DNA from: Typha latifolia
Taxonomy: Eukaryota > Streptophyta > Magnoliopsida > Poales > Typhaceae
Assembly: GCA_019914945.1 (NCBI GenBank)
Contig: CM034103.1
Span: forward strand, 16,929,426 to 16,993,425
Length of the DNA: 64,000 nt
Direction of reading: 5' to 3'
The stretch's first letter is position 1. Each line of letters opens with the position of its first letter. The translations under genes were made by a program, and so were the position numbers. The notes under the pieces were generated by a model that was not told the origin of the DNA, did not search any database, and saw nothing but the letters and a program-made list of their open reading frames with translations. Below, in pieces: positions 36,881 to 50,451 of this stretch.

Positions 36881-38519
36881 ACTATATATATTTGAAATAA
36901 TATTTCCATCAGCAGAGATGTCATACTCATCATAAGTCAACCTATCAATTAAATTCCCTTTTATGCAGTTGACTAAAATATTACTGGAACATACAAGCTC
37001 GCCCTTTCAATCTCAGGGTCTTCATTGGAGGCCTACAAGACGTAGAAGCGACCAGCAAACACATGGGGGTGTGGACCAGCTTTACGAGATGCCTTCAATA
37101 ATGTGATGCCTTTCATCCCCTTGAGTGAGGAAACGAAAAGAATCAAGACCTCCTAGTTCCCACTTGAAATAATAATAATGCTTGTTGCTACATCTTGTCT
37201 CTCGTTGACCTTAATCATCTATTATCTTTCTCGGCAAAAATCTCCACTTACTTAGTTGGATTCCTTGGCATATTTTGTATCTTGGAGCACCAATGAGACA
37301 GAAAATGACCCACTTTAGTGTCCTCATGAGATCTCCAGAGAGCCACTTATAATTTGCATACATTGAATTTAATTTGCTGCAGATCAAGAATTCAAAATTT
37401 GTCTAATCGCTTAGTTGCTTGATGTAGATTGTAGACGCCATCCTTCTCTATCGAGAATATTTTTCCAACAGATAGAGGTAGGAAGAAGGAGTAAGTTTAC
37501 TGGATATATACGTACGTTGTGGAACTCAAATCGACAGCTCATTAAAAATTCCCAGTCACGTACACTTGCCATCCGCAAACTATAATATAGATGTATGTGC
37601 ATTGCTATTTCCTAATTAAGGTTTTCTGTACTCTTCATCGTACTCATCAGGTGTTTATGATCTCAGAACTTTCAGGGGAAAGAAGATAATTACCGACAAA
37701 GATAGAGAATACAAGATCGATCGTCGCCCTAGATGAACCAGTGAGAATACAAGATCTATCTATTTGAACTAATGCACGGGCTAAACTCTCTTGTCAGTTC
37801 AGTTATATATATATATATATATATATTTTCTAATTTTAATTGTAAGAGCTGTGGTATAATGCTTGACAAATGAGGAAGCAAAAAAGAAGCAACTGATTCA
37901 AACTTCAGACTAACCGTTCGAAAGGTTGTACGAATTAGATGTGTTCACACGTTTTTAAAAGAACCTAAAATGCCCAAAGTGTCCGAAGTCTGTTTAAACG
38001 AACTTTGAATATTTCACCCGAAAGCAAAGTTGCCGATGTTTGAGACTCATTCGAATGAGTATTAAATGAATTTCAATAAAATTATGAGAATACTTGTGTT
38101 TAAAAAGAGTTTGATGCGTGATACACACTAGCATGTTTTTGACTTATTTTGGTCCGAAGTTGAATTGGAATAGGAATTTTGGCTTTCCTTTTGGGATCTA
38201 TAAAAAGGAAAGATCATGAAGCAAGATACATTTCGGTGAAGATCAACAGAGGAGTTTTGATTATTTAAGTGAATGAAGTTCCACTTCATGAGTTCAAGAG
38301 ATACGCTAGTAGTTAACATCAAGAACAATTGAGGTTGTGAACTAATCATAGAAAGTGGTGCATCGATGGAGAGTTATTTCTTTAGATATGATTGCGGACA
38401 ACAACAGTCAGTCTATTAATAAATTTATAACTGACAACTTATATAATAATTAGTTTGATCGTAGAGAAAAAAAAATTATGATTATATAGTTTTTATTTGG
38501 TAAGGGATTTTTCTACGTA

Positions 38520-38566
<47 letters not shown>

Positions 38567-39582
38567 CTGTTTTACTTGCTTGTAGTATTTTTTGCATTAT
38601 ACTACTGGTTTTGAATGGTAAAATCATCTTCTAGGTTGGTTTCTAAACTTTCAGATTTTAGGTTCCATCAGGCTAGGCAACTAAATTATGCTGAAGATGC
38701 ATCAAACTTCCATTAGCAATCTAAAACTGTAATTGTCACGAATTTCATATATATATTTGTGGAATGTTGAATCTTATTCCATTTGAGGCCCCTAAAAATT
38801 CGTGACATAGTGATAAGTACCGAAGGAAAATAATAATTCGAGCTGAGGGTATTCTAACAAGCTGCAATTGAAACTTGACATTTCAGGTACTTGTAATTAG
38901 GCTACCAATGACAGACTCCAGGATCTATCCATAAATTCTCCATCACAGCAGGCAGGACAAGAAGCAATAGTTCTACTGGAGAAAAAAGAAGAGCAATTGA
39001 GTTGTTTTAGCTAATAATAGAGGATAGGGGTAAAACATGAGGAGCAGAAGCAAAGGGAGGTTATACTTTTGATTGTGGGGCTGCAAGAGCACTTTAAAGA
39101 GACGAAGGCATGTTATGGCTCACACAGCCCCTATGGATAATGAACTATTGATCATTGCAAACTTAACAGTGTAATATGTCAAGGGCAAGGCATGTTCCAA
39201 GATTCCTTTTCTTTTCTTTCTCCCAGACCACCCTCTCCAATAACTCATCCATCATATATATCTTTCTCCTATAGCTAGAGATATATATTTAGAAAATAAA
39301 CCCCACAAGAAGGCCCAAAATTTTGGACTCCTTGAACTTTCCTTTTCAGAAAACAGAAAGGAAAAAAGAAAAAAAAAACGAACGTACTGACTCCACCATC
39401 TTCCCAAAACTAACTAGCTGTGAACATTTCTGCTCGGTAGTGCGGGTCACTGTTCGATCACTGCTCCCAACATTTGCCTATATAAAGGAGAAGCATTTGG
39501 TGACCTGAAGAGCAAACTCAGGGACAGTCTCTGGATATCTGCTAAGATTCTAAGCTTGCTATTGAAGCCCACCCTTATCGGC
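36881..39582. other. Intergenic region upstream of the NPF gene
   Basis: Contains (TA)n at 37804-37827, a TTCGAA-containing relic at 37910-38060 followed by CTATAAAAAGGAAAG near 38198 (possible LTR promoter), and a long (GT)n at 38521-38564. The stretch 39180-39582 should hold the NPF promoter and leader. A TATATAAAGG box near 39478-39487 lies about 100 bases before the ATG. Confidence 0.45.
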
Positions 39583-39710
39583 ATGGTTTGTGCCACTCTC
39601 TTAATTAATTTCTAACTTTATCATCCACTAGCCATCGCCTGGATATTCCTTAGTTTGAACCTATATATATTCCAACGTAGTTTTATATATTCTGTTTTCT
39701 AATGCGTGTT

Positions 39711-39741
<31 letters not shown>

Positions 39742-42547
39742 GGAGGGGAAGATGAGCTGGTCCGTGGCAGACGCAGTTGATTACAAGGGATTCCCTGCTG
39801 ACAAGTCTAAGACTGGTGGATGGGTACCTGCAGCACTGATTCTAGGTCTGCATGCATGCCTTATATTATTCCTAGTTAGCTATTTGATTATTTGTCTTTT
39901 AATTGGTTTCACCTCTCCCTTTCATTTAATTTGCTCTGTAGTTAATTTGGACCACTCAAATTAACTTGGTTTATGTTCATGTATACTAGCTAGCTTCACA
40001 GCGCATGCATGCGTTAATTGATCAATATCAACGATCGTAATAGTGAGGCCGTAGGGGATCGAGTACTGTTGAAATTTGACCTTTTTAACTTTTTCAGTAA
40101 CAGGTGTAGAAACCACACCATAAGTTCAGTTGCACTTTTAACGGTTTAAGCTTTTGGAGCCACCTGGTATCTGGCAGTACCTTTAATTGTTGTGTCATGT
40201 TATCCATTAATAGAAAAGCAAGCAACCATCATCACCAAGGAACTATAGTGATCGTGCATGCATGCCTCGCTCAATCGTCCTACCAAATATGCATGCTCAC
40301 CTTAGATGATTTTTTTCCCCTTGCATATGCATTGCCTCGAAGATATAGATATAGTAATATATATATGACACTTTGACGTCACGGGCATGTATCAAACGTA
40401 AAAGAAAAAGGAAACTGTCGATCGTATGGCTTAAATTTTGCTTCTCAATTAATTTCCTGCACTGATCGAATTAAGTTAATTAATTTGGGCATGAGCACGC
40501 ACAGGGATCGAGATATGCGAGAGGCTGTCAACGATGGGAATCGCTGTGAATTTAGTGACGTATTTGGGTGGCACGATGCATCTTCCCAGCGCTGAGTCGG
40601 CAAATATCGTCACGGACTTCATGGGCACTTCATTCCTGCTTTGCTTGCTTGGAGGCTTCCTTGCTGATTCCTTCTTAGGAAGATACCTCACCATCGCCAT
40701 CTTCGCGGTCGTCCAAGCATTAGTAAGTCGATTCATCGATCGCGATGCATGCTCACTAGTATATACGTACTAATATATATATATATATATATAATGTATA
40801 TTCTTGATGTTAATCTATTTTTATTTTTCTAATATACATAGGGAACAGGCCTGCTTTCTGTATCCACCAAATTGCCCCAACTGCGGCCACCAGTATGCAG
40901 TACTGGCGGTGCGAGCAGTAGATGCGAACGAGCGAGTGGTTTCCAATTAGGGATTCTATACTTGTGCCTGTACCTGATCGCACTTGGGACTGGAGGCCTC
41001 AAGTCGAGCGTGTCGGGTTTCGGAACCGACCAATTTGATGACAAGGATGAGAAGGAGAAGAACCAAATGGCCTTCTTCTTCAATAGGTTCTTCTTCTTCA
41101 TCAGCACCGGCACCCTCCTAGCGGTCACCGTGTTGGTCTACATACAGGACGAAGTGGGCCGGAGCTGGGCCTATGGCATCTGCTGCATCTCCATGCTTAT
41201 CGCCATCTTAGTCTTCCTCTCCGGGACGAGGAGTTACAGGTACAAGAAAAGCTCAGGCAGCCCCATTGTCCATATCCTCCAAGTCCTAGTAGCTGCCGTG
41301 AAAAAGAGGAAGCTCCACTACCCAAGCACCGTCACTCTTTTCTATGAAGACTGCCCGGAGGCCTCCAGAATCCATCACACGCAACAATTCTGGTAAGAAC
41401 TTGCGAGCCATCGAGGGGCTATCTACGTAGCTAGCTAGGGCAATACAACTTATGGCCTACATGTTTAGGAGATCTATGAATTTTAATTTTTATATTGTGC
41501 ATGTCGATCGACAGTTTCCTCGACAAGGCCGCCATCATGGTGGAGGGCGACACCCAGATAAACGAGGGAAAGACGGATAATCTAATAAACCCCTGGAAAT
41601 TGTGCTCGGTGACCAGGATCGAGGAGGTGAAGATGATGATAAGGCTGCTCCCAGTATGGGCTACGACGATAATGTTCTGGACCATCTATGCCCAGATGAT
41701 CACCTTCTCTGTAGAGCAAGCGACCACCATGGAGAGATCGATCGGGAGCTTCCAAATTCCAGCGGGATCCCTCACCGTCTTCTTCGTCGGAGCCATCCTT
41801 ATCAGCCTAGCAGTCTATGACCGTGTGATCATGCCCTTGTGCAGAAAATGGAAAGGGAGTCAAGGTACATACTCTTTAAGTGGTCTGCACTATACAGTAC
41901 TACGTGCATCATACATACATTTATTTGTACGTAATAGCTAGATTTGGAATGACGTACGTACTAACTACGCTACTTAAAATTAATTCGATTGCATATATGT
42001 TACAGGGTTTAGCAACCTGCAGAGGATCGGCATCGGCCTGACCTTCTCGGTCATAGGAATGGCAGCAGCAGCACTTACAGAAATGAGGAGGCTCTCGGTA
42101 GCACGACAAGTTGGGGTTGGACAAGTGGCTTCAAGTAGTACTACTCTACCAATCTCTGTGTTTATATTGATTCCACAGTTCTTCCTGGTGGGTGCGGGAG
42201 AAGCGTTCATCTACACGGGACAGCTCGATTTCTTCATAACACGATCGCCGAAGGGCATGAAGACCATGAGCACCGGCCTTTTCCTCACCACTCTCTCCCT
42301 CGGTTTCTTCCTTAGTAGCTTCCTCGTCTCCATTGTCAAGAACGTCACAGCCGCCAAGGATGGCAAGGGATGGCTGGCTGACAACATCAATGAAGGCAGA
42401 CTCGATTGCTTCTACGGTCTTCTCGCTGCACTAAGCGCAATCAATCTGGGAGTCTATCTTCTATGTGCCGCTGGGAGTAAACCACAACCCCCTACTGATC
42501 AAGGGAATATCCTAAAGAGCAACTCAACCCCGGATGACAAGTGCTAG
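39583..42547 (+). CDS. NPF6.2: NRT1/PTR family 6.2-like transporter (NRT1.4 type)
   Basis: Plasma-membrane proton-coupled MFS transporter; the Arabidopsis orthologue NRT1.4 is a low-affinity nitrate transporter of leaf petioles. Six exons: 39583-39585 (the ATG alone), 39743-39845, 40505-40722, 40842-41392, 41515-41864 and 42006-42547, giving 588 residues. It starts MEGKMSWSVADAVDYKGFPA and matches the NPF6.2 pattern throughout, for example GTGGLKSSVSGFGTDQFDD, FFFNRFFFFISTGTLLAVTV and QFFLVGAGEAFIYTGQLDFF. The ExxER proton-coupling motif is EICER (38-42). Thr98 in RYLTIAIF corresponds to the CIPK23-phosphorylated Thr101 of NRT1.1. The NRT1.1 nitrate-binding His is Tyr here (WTIYAQM), as in NRT1.4. 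All phases are consistent and no breaks were seen. A (TA)n tract directly abuts the exon 2 acceptor. Confidence 0.95.
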
Positions 42548-45500
42548 TGACCCCATCCAAGCCTTATCTTTCTTTCTTTCTTCTTTATAATTACTGTAGC
42601 TCGCTCTTTCCTATCCGAGAGGATATATATATGTCGGGCATACTAAGATTGGAGCAGTACATGTTTAGTTTCTGTGCACGTACGAGTCAGTCACAGGCAT
42701 CTTAGTTAGCTGCTTGTCCTGTTGTTTTGCCTATCATTACTATAATATGTTATGTTGTTGTTTCTGCATATTTATCTATCTCTATGCTTTTGCGAAGTGT
42801 CAGCTTTTCTTTTCTAGGAAAAGATGAAGATCTAGTACCTAGCTATTTCTTTCTGAAATTTATAAGGGAAAGTTATCTAATGTACCTCGGAACAGAGGGA
42901 AACAGAAACAATTAGGCAGTAAATTAGATCATGACATTGTGAAATCATATTCCGAGGGCTCCCTCAATGTACATTAAAATTAAAGATTACTTTTATGAAT
43001 GACTCGAAGTGACGCCAGCCACTTTGTAAATTTAGGCCTAATCTGCGAATCACTTCTCTTGTCAATTGTGAAGTATGCTCTATCTTTATTTGATGAGTAT
43101 AGAGTTTAATCGTGTGTATATATATATAGATCTTACATAATTTACTATAACTTTTTTGATGCTGACAGACGGAACTGTCACAGGGTTCCGAAGATCTTCT
43201 TCTTACTCATGAGACTATATTATTGCCTACATGGCAAGAAATTTATCTCTTGTTGGGATCGCGCTTGAAGCATTAATTATTTTCCAGGATGGCACATAAA
43301 CTTTTTTATTTTTATTTTTATTTTTTATTTTCGTTCTTCAAGAGATCGTGGAATTCCATCAAATTGAACTAATATCAAATCGGCCGGGAATGATAAATTA
43401 GTTGGCGACCCAAAAATGTGTAGAGAGACCATGAACAATTTATTAACATTGCTCAACCTTAAGACCGTGAACTGTAATTAACATTGCTAAAAATGATTAG
43501 CGTATAAAATAAAAGGGGTAAATTAATGTTTTAAAAAAAAGGAAAAAAAGAAGAAGTAAAAGGCAGCAGGTTGGGGGGTCAGCTAATTGTTTGTGATCAA
43601 AGAGTGTGTCGCGATTAATTAGTAGGGCCGGGGAGTTGGAGGAGAATATGTGTGCTATATGCGTAGGGTGTTAGCTGATGAAGTGGTGGCATGGGAATAA
43701 TTAATATTGTCGTCCAACTTAATTAACTGTCGTCCATGCTGACGTGGATTCGTATAGCCGGGCACCTTCACCTGGTAAACCAATGAGGCTCTGATACATC
43801 AGCACAGAATTTGCTCTCGGGGGGTCATATTCGTAGGTACGTGGAGGTGAGATTGATAAGGATCCATGAAGGAGGCAGGTGCACATGTTCTCTCGTTGCC
43901 TTGCCTTGCCTTGCCTTGCCCAGCCCCACCCACCACCATAACGGCAAAATCGCAATCGCAATCGCAATCGCAATCGCAACCCTTTGGATCTCCTCAGCTC
44001 AGCTGGTGCTCCCTCCACATACAAACACATAAACAATACATACATTTACTCATATATTATTGCTATATAACTCGGGGCACGCGTCCTTATCATCAATCCT
44101 TCCCTTTCCCAACTCCATCTCTTTTCAACCCCCCAAAAGAGGCGATAAGCACTTCCATTAAGTAGCATCTCCAATAGGCTGCCAGACTCCTTCCCTATCA
44201 GATAAACAATAAGGCTAATCATGATTTAGTGAATGTCCTAATTAATCTTGATTGCTAATTTGATGTGCCACCCCACTATACCATAGTGCGTCCGTCTATC
44301 TCAAAGCACATATTATAAGGTAATTAATTTATCAGGATAGAAAACCAAAATGAATCATATCCAGGAATGCATGGTAGTCGGGGGAATATATTTTCCAATC
44401 TCCAAAGCTTGACAAGTGTATGTTAGAGGATTAGGGGTGAAATAATATATAGAAGCGTTGGTCAAGACAGTAAGAACTAATTTTAGTAGAGTTACCCTAT
44501 TCAGTATAAGGGAATAAATCTCACGACGTTTAGTTTGGAGTAATTATTCGCACATGACTTAAATACTAGACTAAGTAATATACTATATTGACTAAAGTTT
44601 AGTGGAGTTTAAGTGACTCGGTCTTTAGAGAGAGTTAACTCTTTGTCTAACATATATCTAGCCTTTGAACCTATGAATAATACAAAAAAAAAGACAAGAA
44701 AACAACATCATTGAACTAGAGAATTGCTATCGGTGGAGAGATGACGAAATTAATAGCAAAACTTTTCAGCCTTCGCGAAAGCTAGCGTTTACTGATAAGA
44801 ATGCAGCATAAATAAACCAGCCACGAAGGCAGAGAACTAAAATCGAATATAAAAATAATTGGCTATTATTATAGGAAAAAAAAACTCAAGAAACCAACCC
44901 TAAGTATATATTTAGAACGGCATATTAAATATTTCCATGCGAAAGTTTTAACAAAATGATAGGTAAGATGCAATCGAACTCGCTCTTCAGATTTCGTTTG
45001 CCATCTGAAGACGTTGCCATTTTTACAAATAAAAGAAGCATTCAGATGGCCATAGACAAAATGAAGATAACATCTACAAACCCAAACTATCTTACAAGCA
45101 GCTGATGTTATTGCCTGAAATCTTGGAAGTGGCAGGAGTTCCAGAAAAGTGTTTTGTATAAGACACAGCATAATCAGTGTCTCTTTGGGACAATGTAGAA
45201 TAACAGAATCAATCCAATAAAAAAAAAATCTGAAAATAATAAATTCAAGTGTCAGTATAGAGAAAAGGCTACAAACTAAGAATTATACTCCAAAAATAAC
45301 GGATCTAAAAACCTATATAGCAAGATCATTTCTTTTGCTTCAGTCACTCTTGAGATACCTCATTGTTGAGATGCTCCAGAGCAAACTTATGAATAAAACT
45401 GTCAACAAAATTTTAAAAGAAGAAAAGGTCTTACCATCCTGCTCCCTAAGTATTAAGGTAAAATATGTTTAGATAAGGGAAAGCATACATGAAATGAAAT

Positions 45501-46251
45501 GCATGCCTCTTAGGTAGAAAATCTGCGAAAGGGAAATACCAACAATTATCATCCAATTTCTAGATATACACCAAGTTAAAAGACAATCACTTGCTTTGTG
45601 CCAAGTTGTTTTAGGCCCATAGGGATTTGAGGAACAAATTTCAACAAGACAAAAATTGATGAAAAGTTTCTCGTAACAAATAGACAGTACAAAAAAGATA
45701 ATTTGGGAATCACTCAGCACAGGACAAAATTTAGATGCAAACAACCTTTTCAACGAACAATGAAGCTCCTTTAGGTGATTTTATAGAAGAGAATGTGTCA
45801 ATCTACATTAACTGTTTACTAGACTTTCTCTATTATGTACTTTTCGGGTTACATCAAGTTCTCTTTTTTATCTTCTAATGTTTGCATTCCAAAGCTAACA
45901 TGTAAATTGTATAAAAAACCACTTGTATGCTACTATTCTACTATTATATAGTGCAGGTTCAAGTTTAATCTCCACTGGAGGATCTAATTGAAGTCAGAAT
46001 GTCGGATCAATGCTATTACTGTTGAGCAGTGAATCAATTTTTATCTCCATTGTTGGTTCAGCTGACCAGATGAAATAGCTCACGGTAAATTGCCCCCATC
46101 AAAGAAGAATCTGACAAATATCCATGAATGAAAAAAATGAATGCAAGAGTATCAAACACTTCTTTAAAAAATAGTATATTTTGAATGAGAGCTGCTGCAC
46201 AATAGTAGAAAAGAAAGCTTCTAGGACATAACAAAGACGACATTGGAAGGG
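42548..46251. other. Intergenic region, no gene recognised
   Basis: Contains a (CCTTG)n run at 43898-43920 and a hexanucleotide (GCAATC)n at 43948-43979. No ORF has recognisable motifs. Remaining 3' exons of the rhomboid gene (a Cys-rich tail in functional relatives) would be expected on the minus strand between 44.8 and 46.2 kb but were not convincingly found. Confidence 0.45.
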
Positions 46252-48448
46252 TTATCCAGTTATTAAGAGGACAAGAGCTATAAACTGCAAGAGATGCTGC
46301 TGTGCTTTGTGCTTTGGTTTTGCAAGTTTTATGGCATAACCTGGGGGGATGTGCTTACGGTTGATCCAACCAAGTTGAGGGACGAATAAGAAGAATAAAC
46401 CCAAGAAGAAATCCAGAAAGGAAGCCACCAATGTGTGCAGAACTGTCCATATGGGCAACAATTCCAATGGCCGAATTGATAAAAAATATGACCAGTCATA
46501 AGTGTTGCACACTGTGAGAGTAGCTTTTCGATCATTATCAAGCTTTCCAAATAGCAAAAAATTGACAAAACATTTGCACCTTGTTTGCATAGATTGTCCA
46601 GTTAGTAATCAGCTCAGATAGCATAATGCCTAACAAGCCGAAAAGTGCACCAGATGCACCTACTGATATTTTTGTCCGAAGTGACAAGCAAGACATCAAG
46701 CTACCTCCAAATCCGGAAAGCATATACAATATTTCAACTTTTACTGCAAAGAAAAACCATATAACCATTCACACAAGGATCACCAAAAGGAAAAACAGTA
46801 ATAGCTCAGAGAAAAGAAAAATATCATGTTTCCACCTGAGTCTCAAAATTCTTGGACAAATATGGCTACAAAGATTAAAAAGACCAAGAGGTGTAGATAG
46901 CAAGCTTGCATGGTGTGGCATTCATTACAGTAACCCAAGAAGTAAGATGCCAGATGTTATCTTCTTTACATCAAGTACTGGGTAATTATATGAGCATAAA
47001 TTTCAAAGCATATTTATTTGGTCCATTTAGGACTTGTCAGAATTATTATCTTCCTGAAGATTCTGAAGCTTAAAACCTAAATAACACACAATTTGATATA
47101 AACACCATGACATAACTTTCTTACACCATGGTTTCCATAGCTGCAACAGTATCTGAAAATTTCAGAAAAATAAAATTGAACAATTGCACAAGAAGCTAAC
47201 TTTAAACGAATCAATCTTGAAATCTTACCAAATCCACCAAATCCAAATTTCTGCTCAAGGCGAACACCAAGGAACAAAAGGCTCATCATGTTAGCAAGCA
47301 AGTGAATAACACCTGCATGTAACTATACACAAGCAATGAGCCGCCATCCTTCATGCCCCTCTACCACTTTTGAGTAATTAAGAGCTCCCAATCTGTCAAG
47401 CCTGCATGAGATACACATATAAATTAGAACCAATGAGGGGAAAAAGAAAGTGCGATAGTGATTCTTTACTCTTAGAAATGTGTTAGCAAATTAACTTCCA
47501 AGTTCATATGAAGTTTCCTTATAACTAAACTCATGAAAATTTAGCTAGAAAAATAACAACCACAGTCAGCAGTTTTTCCACAACATGTGCAAATAGTCTT
47601 TGATGCTATACTGCAATTATCTAGATTAATTAATGAAGATGGAAACAGGCAAATAGTTACCATTGAGGAGAAGTTATTGTATTTGTGGCTAACACTACAT
47701 AATGCAGGGTGTGTTTGCGAACAGAAAAGATGATCAAGCTAATTAACTACTGGGGTTTGGAGCAATGCAACTAAAAGTGTAGAATAAGGTATGTAATCTA
47801 TTCCATATCGAGGATAAATCTTCCATGAGACGATTCTAAAAAAAGATAGGTAAGTGAAGTGGTTATTAAAATTTAATTTTGCTTCTTTCTCTTTGCAACC
47901 TCTATGATGTGCGTCTGCACTGTATAGTCCAAAGCACAATGCAATTGCAGATAGTTTTGGATTAGAAAGAACAAAGACTGACAGAGTATTGCTTGACACT
48001 ACGTTACTACAGAGTTTATGTGCATGAGATGGAAATGGAGAAAAAAATGTATTCATTTCCTCCCATTGTTCCATCTCACTGAGACATGGAACTCTATTCA
48101 ACTGTATTCAATCAATCAGACTTTAGTCGGCCTCTAATCTTATTTGCTTGTGGAAGCATATGGAAATAAAATCAACGCAACAGTTGACAATTCAGAAGAT
48201 GAGTAAATTAAAAATATTGAGACGGAAGGGGCTGACTTAAGGATGGAGGGTCCGAGGAAAGGGTTGACGGAGTAGGGGTCGATGGCGAAACGGCCGAGGG
48301 AGGGGAGGATGACGATGGAAGGAGCGGCGGGGCAGTCGTTGACGTACATGGTGTAGGCAAAAGCGATGGTGTTGGGCAGGGCGAAAGTGGGCACCAACCA
48401 CGACACCCATGCCTCCTGCATCGATGGATAGGGCGTCGCCAACCCCAT
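46252..48448 (-). pseudogene. RBL: Rhomboid-like intramembrane protease, disrupted
   Basis: Rhomboids cleave transmembrane proteins using a Ser/His dyad. Four exons on the minus strand: 48448-48237, 47401-47229, 46743-46580 and 46511-46252. Recognisable parts are the N-terminal SMQEAWVSWLVPTFALPNT, the [19 protein letters not shown] helix, the nucleophile block [14 protein letters not shown] and the His block [16 protein letters not shown]. The order matches plant RBL1-4-type proteins. Disabling changes are: codon 97 TAG (47323-47325) where the family has Trp before LHAGV; a +1 frameshift near 46490 between MTG and the IFF segment; and a second +1 frameshift near 46380, where CGTCCCTCAACTTGG has one base too many, after which [13 protein letters not shown] continues in the third frame. 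The C-terminal Cys-rich tail is not found. A very young pseudogene or assembly errors are the two readings. Confidence 0.85.
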
Positions 48449-50451
48449 GTCCGCCACCCCCTTCTTCTCCCATCTTCTTCTTATTATGATTGTTACTACT
48501 GCTACGCATGGCTCGCGGAGGGAGGGAGGGAGCTTTGCGTTTCCGATGGGGGAGGTGTTGGAACTTGGAAGTGGGTATGGATGAGCGCGACGGAAGCATG
48601 GAGGGCTTCCGACTCATCGTCTCAATTACGGATTGGCCCAACTTGCCTGTTTGCTATTGGGCCCAGCCCGCGCACGGCAACGGAGTCCACCGAAAGGATG
48701 GGCGGCCTATATGCTGCAAATTATCTGGGGAGGTAGGGATCATGTCTGATTAGTGATTATTCCTGCGAAATAATCTGCCTATGCCGGTCCTGTTTTGCTT
48801 TGAGGCTAAGCCCAGAGTTAGTTAGTATCATTTTTTATTTTTTATTTTTTTAAAAATAAATTTAATTAGATATGCAAATGATAAAAAAAATATTTAATTA
48901 CTGAATTAATTTAGGGGTTTCTAAACTCAAAGTAAATGAGGTCTAAAAAAGCAGCGAGAGATTAATTTAAAAAAAAAAAGAGTTATAGTAATCGTTACTA
49001 TGGTACTTGGAATTGGAGCGATAATTATTATATCTAATTTTCGGTCTAAATCTCGTGGCCCCAGTTCAGCGGCCTTAGCTCTAGGCCTTTACATATAGCC
49101 ATAGGCAGATATGCCCACTCAATTAGCATAGCTGAAGCCTACCGCCTATTAAATTGCCAATTTCCTAGTTAGTAAGATGCAGGAAGGAGGATAAGCCGAG
49201 GAGGAATTGAATCGGCAAGCATGAAATTAATATGTCTGCTCTGTTCTGCTACGCCAACAACGAAAAGACAAAATTCCCTTTTCATATGAAGTAGGAATCG
49301 GAACCAGAGCACGCCCAGAAAATGAGCAACTAATAACAAGCATAAAAACGTGTGGGGTCATCATCGAGCAGCCCAACGCGTCCTTTTTTTCTTTCCCTCT
49401 CTCCCTCTCCCAACCATCTTGATTTAATTAAAGAAAGTTCTACTTCCGCTCGAGGCCGAGGGGATAGAAGTGAAGCCCCTGAGGCCCTGACTCAGGAGGG
49501 AGCTGTGAAGGGAAACATTTGGAATCTTATCAGAGAAAAGAAGAAACAAATAAGGAGGGTAGAGCATGGAGCAAAACGAGTGAGATGGTTGTAGCAGGGA
49601 TATATATATATATATATACAGTGACATCGCATTTCGTGCTGGGTTATCGTGTCACCCTGAAATTCTTGCCTTGCTTGCTCGAAATTGCTACCTTCCTTTC
49701 TATTCCTTTGGCCTACCAATTTTATATGTAGCTTTAAATTTGAAGAGTAATTAAGTATCCTTAGATGTGGCAACTGTATGATTAAAATGTGGTAATTTTT
49801 AATGGAAAGAAAATGGGGTGAGGAGATTAACTACTGACAGAAGCACCGGCGGTCGGCGAAAGTGCAGGCGAGCTTCAAAGATCGAGGGACAAACATGGGA
49901 AATAAACTACTGGGTAAAGATAAAGAAAGGGAGGAGGGATTTAAAGGGTTGGGCAGGCAGAGAGAGAAGCACGCGAGGTGACCTGCTATGCTGTTGTGGT
50001 GGTACCAAGCACTCACCTCTCTGCGGCTGGTCCGGTAGATTCCAAGCACTCACCTCGATCCCGTGTCCCAACGCACGCTCCCTTCCCCTCCGCACCCTCC
50101 ATATATGTCTGGATATATCTATCTATCTGTAGCCAAATGTAGGGGCCTGACTTATAACTTAGGAAGGAGAGCGAGCATGCATGCTTAATTAATTAATTAA
50201 TTAATTAATTAATTAATTAATTAATAGTACTACTAATCAGGGTACGTAATAACTCGTGTGTAGTGTGTCGCGTGGCGCTCACTCCACTTGCGTGCGTTAC
50301 CGTCGTCTTTAAATTGGGAAGCCAAATGAAAGCTCGCAAAAGAAATACTCTCCGCCAAACAGAAGTACGGATCGAGCAAAATACGTGAATTAGGAAACCA
50401 AAAAGAAATTTAGAGAAGCGACGGCCCGTCAAGACGGGTCTGCCGGCGTGG
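48449..50451. other. Intergenic region
   Basis: The first ~150 bases should be the leader and promoter of the rhomboid gene, with an out-of-frame upstream ATG at 48483. There is a short (TA)n at 49600-49619 and a long (TTAA)n tract at 50184-50225. No gene is supported. Confidence 0.5.

Noticed and set aside
44869..45171. Candidate Cys-rich 3' exon of the rhomboid gene
   Set aside because: Only a weak local resemblance to the family C-terminus; splice phase and cysteine spacing do not fit.
48237..48641. 134-residue minus ORF starting MGQSVIETM
   Set aside because: It overlaps rhomboid exon 1 in another frame; the 48448 frame matches the family sequence.
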